Positions 1-6,256 of a DNA stretch of 7,118 nucleotides are shown one piece after another. The translations under genes were made by a program, and so were the position numbers. The stretch comes from Ferruginibacter sp. (lineage in GTDB: Bacteria > Bacteroidota > Bacteroidia > Chitinophagales > Chitinophagaceae), in assembly GCA_018882645.1 (NCBI GenBank), contig VERM01000070.1, forward strand, positions 1 to 7,118, read 5' to 3'. The notes beneath the pieces were generated by a model. It saw nothing but the letters and a program-made list of their open reading frames with translations. It had not been told where the DNA came from and ran no database searches. Positions within the stretch are counted from its first letter, which is position 1. Every line of letters starts with the position of its first letter.

Positions 1-332
1 GTCAGATAAGCTTCATTGCTTTTGTATTTGTATTGCTGTATCACATCTTCGCCCCAAACACTGATGTGCACTTCCATGCTGCTATTGAATGAGCGGGTAA
101 CTTTCGCTTCGATATGAACAACATTGCCGAGTTTGATTGAACTTTCAAAAGAAATATTATCCACTGAAGCGGTGACAACAGGAGCGGCGCAATGCTTCAT
201 TGCGGCAAGCGCTGCTGCTATATCCATCCAGTACATCAATCGTCCACCCATCAGATTGCCAAACGTATTGGTATCGTTAGGCAATACAAGTTCGGTCATC
301 AGTACAAGGGATTCGGAAGCTTTTTTGTCCAT
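1..332 (-). CDS. acyl-CoA thioesterase (hotdog fold), C-terminus cut off by the window edge
   Basis: This leftward gene starts at ATG 332-330 and reads without a stop for 110 codons to the edge, so only the N-terminal part is visible. Residues 18-37 (PNDTN, FGNLMGGRLMYWMD) match the start of the hotdog domain of the YciA/ACOT-type acyl-CoA hydrolases, where the glycine-rich turn and the following helix carry the aspartate. Residues 54-69 (TASVDNISFESSIKLG) match the next conserved strand pair, which normally lies at the subunit interface. Family members hydrolyse acyl-CoA to free fatty acid and CoA in the cytoplasm as oligomers. The start is chosen because the frame opens 12 nt after a consensus -7 box, with an A-rich stretch between. 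The family is well supported; chain-length preference cannot be read from the sequence. Confidence 0.9.
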   Translation of the reverse strand, partial: MDKKASESLVLMTELVLPNDTNTFGNLMGGRLMYWMDIAAALAAMKHCAAPVVTASVDNISFESSIKLGNVVHIEAKVTRSFNSSMEVHISVWGEDVIQQYKYKSNEAYL

Positions 333-344
333 TTGATTTTTTTT

Positions 345-370
345 CAAAGATACGGCAGGTAAATATCCAA
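345..370 (-). promoter_or_regulatory. Bacteroidota-type promoter of the thioesterase gene
   Basis: On the minus strand the sequence TATCTTTG (352 down to 345) matches the Bacteroidota -7 box TAnnTTTG exactly. A TTG at 370-368 lies 15 nt upstream of it; this is shorter than the spacing usually reported, so the -33 part is weak. The box ends only 12 nt before the ATG, which implies a very short mRNA leader of about 5-8 nt. Confidence 0.6.
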
Positions 371-442
371 TAAGGAATGTAAACTAAGAAATTAGAAAGG
401 GAGAGGATTGGGAGATATGATGATTTGGCGATGTGCCAACAT

Positions 443-514
443 CTTCAATGTCTTCAACTTCTTCAACGTCTTCAACTTCTTCAACGCCTTCAACTTCTTC
501 AACCTCTTCAACCT
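443..514. repeat. degenerate 9-bp tandem repeat, about eight copies
   Basis: Eight consecutive 9-bp units all begin CTTCAA and vary only in the last three bases (443 TGT, 452 CTT, 461 CGT, 470 CTT, 479 CGC, 488 CTT, 497 CCT, 506 CCT). Units alternate CTT with another ending across 452-496, giving a secondary 18-bp period. The stretch lies between the thioesterase promoter and the helicase promoter. Because 9 is a multiple of 3, frames stay open through it: the plus strand would read Asn-Phe/Val-Phe repeats and the minus strand Glu-Glu-Val repeats. Neither looks like a real protein. I read it as an intergenic simple-sequence repeat. Confidence 0.85.
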
Positions 515-559
515 CTTGCACCCCTTAAACTATAATTATGAACTCTCGAAAAAAAAACA

Positions 560-567
560 TACCTTTG
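560..567 (+). promoter_or_regulatory. -7 promoter box for the DEAD-box helicase
   Basis: TACCTTTG matches the Bacteroidota -7 consensus TAnnTTTG exactly. No clean TTG lies at the expected upstream distance; the nearest candidate is TTATG at 536-540. If used, transcription would begin near 573 and give a leader of about 180 nt before ATG 755. Confidence 0.5.
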
Positions 568-572
568 TACCG

Positions 573-754
573 AATATACAAACTGAGAATTACATGAACT
601 GCTCAGTTGCTGTTGATAGCAAGTTTTAAGCTAATCTTACACTTTAAGATTTTTTTCTCTCTCCAACGGCCCGTAGCAATACATGTGACCATCAAATTTT
701 TGACCACATGCTCATTGCCATGCAATGAAGGGTCTTCATTTTAAAATTTAAACA
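573..754 (+). promoter_or_regulatory. long, foldable 5' leader of the helicase mRNA
   Basis: The stretch between the -7 box and the helicase start contains no plausible gene but several perfect short inverted repeats. TTGCT 607-611 can pair with AGCAA 618-622. AATCTTA 633-639 can pair with TAAGATT 645-651 before a T tract. GCAAT 676-680 plus CATGTG 682-687 can pair with CACATG 705-710 plus ATTGC 714-718. AATGAAG 724-730 can pair with CTTCATT 734-740. ATTGC 714-718 can alternatively pair with GCAAT 722-726, so the last two hairpins exclude this alternative fold. The A/T-rich 741-754 just before the ATG stays single-stranded. Long leaders are known on some bacterial DEAD-box mRNAs, for example Escherichia coli deaD. 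A regulatory role here is inference. Confidence 0.4.
633..656 (+). terminator. possible weak attenuator hairpin in the helicase leader
   Basis: A perfect 7-bp stem (AATCTTA 633-639 with TAAGATT 645-651, 5-nt loop) runs directly into five more T residues. This has the form of an intrinsic terminator, but the stem holds only one G-C pair, so it would be weak at ordinary growth temperature. It lies about 60 nt into the predicted leader and about 100 nt before the start codon. It could equally be chance in AT-rich DNA. Confidence 0.25.
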
Positions 755-2437
755 ATGAATGCATTTGAAGCATTAGGACTAAAATCCGAAATCGTACAAT
801 CTATCGCCGAGTTAGGCTTTACCTAATCCACGCCCATTCAGGACCAAGCCATTCCCGTTTTGTTATCGGGCACTATGGACTTTGTTGGACTGGCACAAAC
901 CGGAACCGGTAAAACTGCCGCCTTCGGTCTCCCACTTTTACAATTGATCAATCCGGCCGACAGATTCCCACAGGCACTGATTGTTTGCCCAACCAGAGAA
1001 CTTTGTCTGCAAATCACCAATGATTTACAGACATTCAAGAAACATATAAAAGGAGTAAACACGGAAGCCGTTTACGGCGGAGCATCCATCACCATGCAAA
1101 TCCGTAATCTCCGACAAGGCGTTCAGATTGTGGTAGCCACACCTGGAAGATTAATTGATCTGATTGAACGAAAAGCAATTGACTTACAAAAAGTAAAATA
1201 CGTGGTACTCGATGAAGCAGATGAAATGCTCAACATGGGCTTCCGGGATGATATTGATTTTGTTCTAAAAAACACTGTGAACAGAGAAAGCATCTGGTTG
1301 TTCAGCGCTACCATGCCGCCAGAAGTGAGAGCCATTTCCAGAAATTTCATGACCTCTCCTAAAGAAATCACTGTAGGAAAGAAAAATAGTGGCAATGTCA
1401 ATATTGATCATCAATATTTTGTTACGTCTGCTCATACCCGTTATGAAACTCTGAAGCGGATGATCGACTTCAATCCCGGCATGTACGGTATTATTTTTAC
1501 CCGCACCAAAGCTGACGCGCAGGAAATCTCAGAAAGACTTTCAAAAAACGGATATGAAATAGAAGCATTGCACGGCGATCTCACACAACAGCAGCGCGAC
1601 AGGGTAATGGGAAGGTTCCGCAATAAAACGTTGCAGTTGCTGATAGCAACGGACGTTGCCGCCAGAGGTATTGATGTGGATGGCATCACACATGTCATCA
1701 ATTATGAATTGCCAGATGATATGGAAGTATACACCCACAGAAGCGGACGTACGGCAAGAGCCGGAAAAAGCGGTATATGTATCTCCATTTGTCACAGCAG
1801 AGAATTATTCAAAATAAAACAACTCGAACGCATCATCAATGCCAGATTCCATAAATTAGATATCCCCAGCGGCAAGGATGTCTGCCGAAAACAATTTTTC
1901 CATTTTATGGATAAACTTATTCAGGCAGATATCTCCCAAGGAGATTATGAAACGTATCTTCCCGACTTGTTGGAAAAATTTGAACAAGTTTCCAAAGAAG
2001 AAATATTGCAAAGAGTAGCAGCGCTGGAATTCAGTCATTTTCTAAAATATTATGAAAATGCAGAAGACCTCAATGTAAGAAATGAACCCAGAACAAGATT
2101 TTCAGAAAATCAAAGAGAGTTAAATGGTCGCAAAGAACGCAGTTTCAATAGAAGAGACAATGGTTTTACAAGACTGTTTGTAAACCTCGGCACAAAAGAC
2201 GGATTTTATAAGGCCAGCTTTTTACAATACATACTCGATGAAAGCAATCTGAAAAAAGAAGTACTGGGTAAAATAGACATGAGAGAAATGAACAGCTGGG
2301 TTGAAATTGACAGAGCCGAAGCAGGAAGAATGATCAAAGCCATTGATGGCAAACGATACAATAACAGAACGGTAAGAATGAACGAAGCTGACGGCGGATA
2401 CAGAAGGGCCAGCGACGAAAGAAGAAGACATAACTAA
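755..2437 (+). CDS. DEAD-box RNA helicase with DbpA-type RNA-binding domain, interrupted by an in-frame stop at codon 24
   Basis: This is an ATP-dependent RNA helicase of the DeaD/CsdA-DbpA group, which remodels structured RNA in ribosome assembly and mRNA decay. The full frame from ATG 755 has 560 codons, close to the expected family length. In full-length numbering it shows F22 and TPIQ 26-29 (Q motif), AQTGTGKT 47-54 (Walker A), PTREL 79-83, GG 108-109, TPGR 129-132, DEAD 153-156, SAT 184-186, ATDVAARG about 298-305 and HRSGRTAR 328-335. A basic linker follows, then a DbpA/CsdA C-terminal RNA-binding domain at about 470-545. Codon 24 is TAA (824-826). Sequence before it is plainly helicase-like and in the same frame, so 755 is the ancestral start. 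Downstream starts in frame are TTG 860 and ATG 875, both of which lose the Q motif. It may be a fresh pseudogene, an assembly error, or a protein made by read-through or restart. Confidence 0.85.
824..826 (+). other. in-frame TAA in the Q-motif region of the helicase gene
   Basis: Codons 20-31 of the helicase frame read L-G-F-T-stop-S-T-P-I-Q-D-Q, where related helicases have one variable residue between GF-x and the Pro/Ser-Thr-Pro-Ile-Gln core. Single-base changes from CAA, GAA or AAA would explain the TAA. Codon reassignment is unlikely, because other genes here end with TAA (parA, parB, bshC), TAG (phosphoesterase, reductase) and TGA (DUF5683). Confidence 0.9.
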
Positions 2438-3687
2438 ACCAATTCCAACAAAGTTATTTCCGGCAGGATACCTACCCTGCCGGGATATCCTAAAAATCCA
2501 AACCCACGGTTTACATATAACTTTTGATGTGCGTCTTCATAAAGACCAGACCATTCTTTGTATACATATTGTACCGGGCTCCATTTCAGCAAGGGTATCT
2601 CCACACCAAACTGCATCCCGTGCGTATGGCCACTCAACATAAGATCCACATCTTTGTATTTTTCTTTTACTTCTGCCTGCCAGTGACTGGGATCATGACT
2701 CAGTAAAATTTTGAAAGCATATTCTTCTGTTCCTTTGTGAGCCAAATGCATTTTGCCATGTTTAGGGAATCGTGCTTTTGCACTCCAGTTTTCAATACCA
2801 AGTACCGCAATTTTTTCTCCTTCTTTTTCTATCACCACATGCTCATTCATCAACAAACGCCAGCCCATATCAGCATGAATATTTTTTAAATTCTCCAGAT
2901 TTTGCTCTTTGGAAATCCCATCAATAGGCCATTGCACATAATCACCATAATCATGATTGCCAAGAGTTGAATATACACCCAATGGCGCTTTCAGACTGCC
3001 AAACAATTCTTTATATTCGTCCATTTCAGTGGACTTGTCATTAACCAAATCTCCTGTAAATAAAATAAGATCGGGATTTAGGGAGTTTATTTTTTGAATA
3101 CCATATTCTACAGCTTTTTTATCAGAAAAACTTCCGGCATGTATATCACTGATATGAACAATTTTAATCCCTTTAAATGATTGAGGGAGATTTTTAAAAG
3201 ATAATTTTTGTTTAGCTACCCGGTAGTTGTATTTATTTTTAAACCCATAAAGCAAAATGCCAAACAACGTTCCACCTGATACCAAACCAAGCCAGCTTAA
3301 AAAAACGGATCGGCCGATGGCGCCATCATTACCTACTTCTGCCAAATCATTTACCCGAAAAAAAAACTTCTGACCCATCCATTGTATTGCACGGCGGGAA
3401 TCATCTATAATAAAAAAGAATGCCGCCAATATCTTTGCCATAAACAGACCAACAATAACTGCAAAAAGATAGGTTCTGATTTTTTTACCCAAGAATGAAG
3501 ACTGCGAATACACAATTATTAAAAAGCAGAGTATTGCAAGCAAAGTAAACCCCCAATAAATAATAAAAGTGATTATTTGGGTTTTATTGGAAGACGTTTG
3601 CATTATAACCCCTATTGGCTGATAAACATAAAGATCCAACAGAATCATAAAGGAAAGAACGATGATGACGCCTAATGGGGAACGCAT
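2434..3687 (-). CDS. membrane-anchored metallophosphoesterase (calcineurin-like)
   Basis: The 417-residue protein has two parts. The N-terminal 150 residues hold four hydrophobic segments (about 5-25, 36-60, 71-93 and 128-150). By the positive-inside rule (basic KKIR after segment two, KNKYNYRVAK after segment four) the rest should face the cytoplasm. The C-terminal part is a calcineurin-like phosphoesterase domain of the YaeI/YkuE type with all metal-binding motifs: DIH 181-183, GD 212-213, GNHD 243-246, H321 and GHTH 343-346. Such enzymes bind two metal ions; some cleave phospholipid or nucleotide-sugar phosphodiesters, but the substrate here is unknown. The start at ATG 3687 follows an A-rich run and precedes the first membrane segment. 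Its TAG overlaps the stop of the convergent helicase. It may be co-transcribed with the reductase 143 bp upstream or have its own promoter. Confidence 0.9.
   Translation of the reverse strand: MRSPLGVIIVLSFMILLDLYVYQPIGVIMQTSSNKTQIITFIIYWGFTLLAILCFLIIVYSQSSFLGKKIRTYLFAVIVGLFMAKILAAFFFIIDDSRRAIQWMGQKFFFRVNDLAEVGNDGAIGRSVFLSWLGLVSGGTLFGILLYGFKNKYNYRVAKQKLSFKNLPQSFKGIKIVHISDIHAGSFSDKKAVEYGIQKINSLNPDLILFTGDLVNDKSTEMDEYKELFGSLKAPLGVYSTLGNHDYGDYVQWPIDGISKEQNLENLKNIHADMGWRLLMNEHVVIEKEGEKIAVLGIENWSAKARFPKHGKMHLAHKGTEEYAFKILLSHDPSHWQAEVKEKYKDVDLMLSGHTHGMQFGVEIPLLKWSPVQYVYKEWSGLYEDAHQKLYVNRGFGFLGYPGRVGILPEITLLELV
2460..2483. other. strong GC-rich inverted repeat at the convergent helicase/phosphoesterase 3' ends
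   Basis: CCGGCAGG (2460-2467) and CCTGCCGG (2476-2483) form a perfect 8-bp stem with an 8-nt loop. It lies inside the last codons of the phosphoesterase (encoding Pro-Gly-Arg-Val-Gly-Ile-Leu-Pro) and 22 nt past the helicase stop. No T tract follows on either strand, so it is not a typical intrinsic terminator. It could still define or protect the 3' end of the helicase mRNA, or be a by-product of conserved codons. Confidence 0.45.
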
Positions 3688-3740
3688 TTTTTTGTTTGGG
3701 GTTTGGGTTCCGCTTCGCGGGTTTGTAATTTTCCTATTGC

Positions 3741-3768
3741 CTCTGCGTTCTTATTTCTCTGCGGTGAA
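3741..3768. repeat. degenerate copy of a dispersed CTCTGCG-type intergenic repeat
   Basis: Between the phosphoesterase and reductase genes the plus strand reads CTCTGCGTTC at 3741-3750 and CTCTGCGGTGAAA at 3757-3769, two related copies in a row. This resembles a short intergenic repeat built from CTCTGCG/CTTTGCG units that I recall from many bacterial genomes, including Bacteroidota. The internal duplication is visible here; the wider distribution is recollection. The same gap also holds a small GC palindrome, CCGC-TTC-GCGG, at 3710-3720. No convincing promoter is visible for the phosphoesterase. Confidence 0.45.
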
Positions 3769-3804
3769 AAAGACAAAAATTTTAATGTGGTTTTTTCATA
3801 AAAA

Positions 3805-3837
3805 CTAAACCACCTAAATAATCTAAACTCCTAAACC
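3805..3837. repeat. short degenerate 9-bp repeat running into the reductase stop codon
   Basis: Units CTAAACCAC (3805), CTAAATAAT (3814), CTAAACTCC (3823) and CTAAACC (3831) follow each other at spacings of 9, 9 and 8 bp. The last unit supplies the TAG stop (3833-3831 on the minus strand) and the last codon of the flavin reductase gene. With about four imperfect units the repeat is modest but visible. Confidence 0.55.
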
Positions 3838-4358
3838 ATTTCATTAGAAACTACTCCGGAAAATTTTAAAAATTCATCCAGCTGACTATTGATGGCTTTC
3901 AGAGTGCCGGCGTCTGAAAGATGTTGGTTTTCATCAAGCAGTTTATCTACCATACTGATGGGGAGTCTGTTGGGATGAACCAGCATTTTCATATGCATTA
4001 AACTTCCGGAAAGATGTTCCATTCCTCTCAAATTACCTGCCCTTCCGGTAGAAACACCGGTAAGTAAAACTTTTTTATGATGCCAGCATTTTGCCACGTC
4101 ACTGTTGTCTATCATCAACTTTAAAATTCCGGGATAAGATCCATTGTACTCCGGCATGACGATAATAAACGCATCTGCAGCAATCAAATATTGTTTTTCC
4201 ATTACAATAAAATCCGCATGGCGCTCAAAAACATTCACCTCATCCAGCGAAAGCAACTGCACATCTATATTCTTTTTCTGAAGTACATCATAATAAACCG
4301 ATGCTACTTTTTTTGTATTGTTTTCAACCCTTAAACTCCCGGAAATTATGGTAATCAT
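3831..4358 (-). CDS. NADPH-dependent FMN reductase-like flavoprotein
   Basis: The 175-residue protein has the flavodoxin-like fold of the NADPH-dependent FMN reductase family, which moves electrons from NAD(P)H through bound FMN to quinones, azo dyes, chromate or free flavin. The N-terminal GSLR (7-10) with the following Asn/Thr is the FMN phosphate-binding loop. PEYNGSYPGILK (69-80) is the signature loop that contacts the flavin ring. GVSTGRAGNLRG (101-112) is the third conserved loop. Length is typical for the family. The start at ATG 4358 is chosen because the first strand and phosphate loop begin immediately after it. It is divergent from parA across 189 bp. No clear -7/-33 pair is seen, although a palindrome ATTGA-C-TCAAT lies at 4377-4387. 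The physiological acceptor cannot be told from sequence. Confidence 0.88.
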   Translation of the reverse strand: MITIISGSLRVENNTKKVASVYYDVLQKKNIDVQLLSLDEVNVFERHADFIVMEKQYLIAADAFIIVMPEYNGSYPGILKLMIDNSDVAKCWHHKKVLLTGVSTGRAGNLRGMEHLSGSLMHMKMLVHPNRLPISMVDKLLDENQHLSDAGTLKAINSQLDEFLKFSGVVSNEMV

Positions 4359-4547
4359 TATAAAAATTTAGTGTAAATTGACTCAATATTTTTAAACTAA
4401 CAATTTAGGATAGATAATTGTTTCCCGACACCTTTAAAAATAAAAAAATACCGGCTTCATTCCCCAATACGTTGATAAGATTATCCCAACTTAAATGAGA
4501 AATGAACGAAATTTGTGTATATTGAACACATAGATTATTAATTTTAT
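4359..4547. promoter_or_regulatory. divergent regulatory region between the flavin reductase and parA, with several dyads
   Basis: This AT-rich gap must hold the promoters of both divergent genes. Visible inverted repeats are ATTGA/TCAAT at 4377-4387 (1-nt centre), AACAATT/AATTGTT at 4399-4422 (10-nt spacer), an imperfect GTTG-ATAA/TTAT-CC-CAAC at 4471-4490, and TGTGT/ACACA at 4514-4530 just before parA. A partial -7 match, GAAATTTG at 4508-4515, could serve parA, but no well-spaced TTG accompanies it. No parS-like CACGTG core is present. Some dyads are probably chance in AT-rich DNA. Confidence 0.4.
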
Positions 4548-5348
4548 ATGGCTAAGACTATAGGAGTAGCAAATCAAAAAGGAGGCGTAGGCAAAACTAC
4601 CACGGCAATAAACCTGGCAGCAAGTTTGGCTATTCTTGAATACAAAACACTTTTGGTGGATGCGGATCCGCAGGCGAACAGCACAACAGGCGTCGGCTTC
4701 GATTTACATAACGTGACCAAAAGCCTCTACGACTGTATGGTCAATGAGGCAGAGGCAAAAGATGTTGTTTTAAAAACAGATATTTCTCATCTCGACTTGA
4801 TCCCATCCCAGATGGATCTGGTAGGCGCTGAAATAGAAATGATCAATTATCCGAACAGAGAAACTGTATTGAAAAAAATCCTTGACCCAATCAAAGATCA
4901 ATATGATTTCATCATCATCGACTGCTCTCCTTCTCTCGGTCTCATCACAGTGAATGCGCTTACTGCAGCCGACAGCGTGGTCATTCCGGTACAGACTGAA
5001 TTCTTCGCCCTTGAAGGATTGGGAAAGTTGCTGAACACCGTCAAGATTGTACAAAACAGGCTCAATACCGACCTCAAAATCGAAGGTATCCTGATGACCA
5101 TGTACGACAGCAGACTGCGTCTGTGCAATCAGGTGGTAAGTGAAGTCAGAAAACATTTCGACGAACTCGTATTCAACAGCATCATCCACAGGAATTCAAA
5201 ATTGAGCGAATCGCCAAGTTTTGGTAAACCCGTCATTTTATATGATTCGGACAGTAAAGGAGCTGTAAACTATCTGAATCTCGCTAAAGAAATTTTACAA
5301 AAGAACAACCTGACTAAAATCAATCAAGAGGAAAAAATATTACAATAA
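4548..5348 (+). CDS. parA: chromosome-partitioning ATPase ParA (Soj type)
   Basis: The 266-residue protein is a cytoplasmic ParA/MinD-superfamily ATPase that binds DNA non-specifically as an ATP dimer and is released when ParB stimulates hydrolysis, driving origin segregation. The deviant Walker A box KGGVGKTT is at residues 11-18 with the signature lysine K11. The switch I region DADPQAN is at 38-44, and Walker B FIIIDCSP is at 121-128 with D125. Length is typical for chromosomal ParA without an extra N-terminal regulatory HTH, unlike many plasmid type Ia ParA proteins. The ATG at 4548 follows AT-rich DNA without a Shine-Dalgarno sequence. The stop shares one base with the parB start (TAATG at 5346-5350), so the two are translationally coupled. 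Identification is very secure. Confidence 0.96.
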   Translation: MAKTIGVANQKGGVGKTTTAINLAASLAILEYKTLLVDADPQANSTTGVGFDLHNVTKSLYDCMVNEAEAKDVVLKTDISHLDLIPSQMDLVGAEIEMINYPNRETVLKKILDPIKDQYDFIIIDCSPSLGLITVNALTAADSVVIPVQTEFFALEGLGKLLNTVKIVQNRLNTDLKIEGILMTMYDSRLRLCNQVVSEVRKHFDELVFNSIIHRNSKLSESPSFGKPVILYDSDSKGAVNYLNLAKEILQKNNLTKINQEEKILQ

Positions 5349-6256
5349 TGCAACAGAAGAAAGACGCATTGGGAAAAGGAATCAGAAGTCTGCTTCAAAA
5401 TATTGACGCAGATCTCAAAACCACTGCAGGCAATTTAAAATCAGAGATTATAGAAAAAGCCGCCGGTACAACCCTTGTACCGATTGATAAAATTGATACG
5501 AACCCCGATCAACCGAGAAAAGATTTTAATGAAATCGCACTGAGCGAATTGGCTGCCTCGATAAAAATTCATGGCATCATCCAACCGCTGACGGTATCAG
5601 CTATACCCAACGGAAGATACAGGCTCATTGCCGGTGAAAGAAGATACAGAGCATCAAAAATAGCCGGACTCAAGGAAGTCCCCGTATACATTCGCCAGTC
5701 TAATGATGACAACATACTGGAACTGGCATTACTGGAGAATCTGCAAAGAGAAAATTTAAATGCAATAGAAATCGGTCTAAGCTATAAAAGACTAATGGAC
5801 GATCTGGACTATTCGGCCGATCAGCTTTCGGAAAGAATGGGTAAAGACAGAAGCACCGTCACCAATTATGTAAGATTACTCAAACTTCCTCCGGATGTTC
5901 AAGTCGCCGTCAGAAACAGGGTAATCACTATGGCGCATGCCAGATCCATTATCAGTCTGGATGTGGTAGATAAACAACTTTTTGCATTCTCTGAAATAAA
6001 AAAGAAAGGACTTTCCGTCAGACAAACTGAAGAACTGGTTCGGAAACTGACTATAGGCCCCTCCGCAAAACCGACCGCCAAGACCGCTGCCGTTCAAAAT
6101 GAATATAAAAAAATCGAAGACAACATCGCCTCACAATATGGCACTAAGGTTAAATTGAACCACAATAAAAAAGGCCATGGTACCATTCTTTTCGAATACT
6201 ATTCTTTAGAGCAACTGAATAGCCTGTTGGAAAAACTGAAAGCAAACGTAAGCTAA
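5348..6256 (+). CDS. parB: chromosome-partitioning protein ParB (CTP-dependent parS clamp)
   Basis: This 302-residue protein is the DNA-binding partner of ParA. ParB loads at parS sites, closes as a CTP-bound clamp and slides to form the partition complex. The N-terminal stretch DALGKGIRSLL (6-16) is the usual ParA-stimulating segment. The CTP-binding domain shows GERRYRA (96-102) and ENLQREN (120-126), the two nucleotide-contact motifs. A helix-turn-helix region covers about 145-170 (YSADQLSERMGKDRSTV). A variable linker around 230-250 leads to a C-terminal dimerisation domain at about 255-302. The length and all parts are normal. It begins inside the parA stop (TAATG) and ends in another TAATG shared with the next gene. 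No parS palindrome is visible in the window, so the sites must lie elsewhere. Confidence 0.96.
   Translation: MQQKKDALGKGIRSLLQNIDADLKTTAGNLKSEIIEKAAGTTLVPIDKIDTNPDQPRKDFNEIALSELAASIKIHGIIQPLTVSAIPNGRYRLIAGERRYRASKIAGLKEVPVYIRQSNDDNILELALLENLQRENLNAIEIGLSYKRLMDDLDYSADQLSERMGKDRSTVTNYVRLLKLPPDVQVAVRNRVITMAHARSIISLDVVDKQLFAFSEIKKKGLSVRQTEELVRKLTIGPSAKPTAKTAAVQNEYKKIEDNIASQYGTKVKLNHNKKGHGTILFEYYSLEQLNSLLEKLKANVS

Noticed and set aside
124..336. Plus-strand frame opposite the thioesterase
   Set aside because: The minus strand has clear hotdog thioesterase motifs over the same bases, so this is an antisense shadow.
408..629. Open frame on the plus strand through the CTTCAA repeat
   Set aside because: Its product is mostly Asn-Phe/Val-Phe repeats created by the 9-bp array, and its end lies in the helicase leader. 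No start signal or recognisable domain.
824..826. Genetic code change with TAA read as an amino acid
   Set aside because: TAA ends parA, parB and bshC at sensible positions, with TAATG junctions that need it as a stop.
860..2437. TTG 860 as the true helicase start
   Set aside because: Helicase-like sequence continues upstream in the same frame to ATG 755, including the Q motif. The TTG is only the first start-like codon after the in-frame stop and has no supporting signal.
4770..5189. Minus-strand frame of 139 codons inside parA
   Set aside because: It lies wholly within parA, has no recognisable domain, and is a shadow of strongly conserved coding sequence.
4359..6256. parS site near parAB
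   Set aside because: I looked for a CACGTG-centred palindrome and found none; CCACGTCAC near 4094 lacks the symmetric core.
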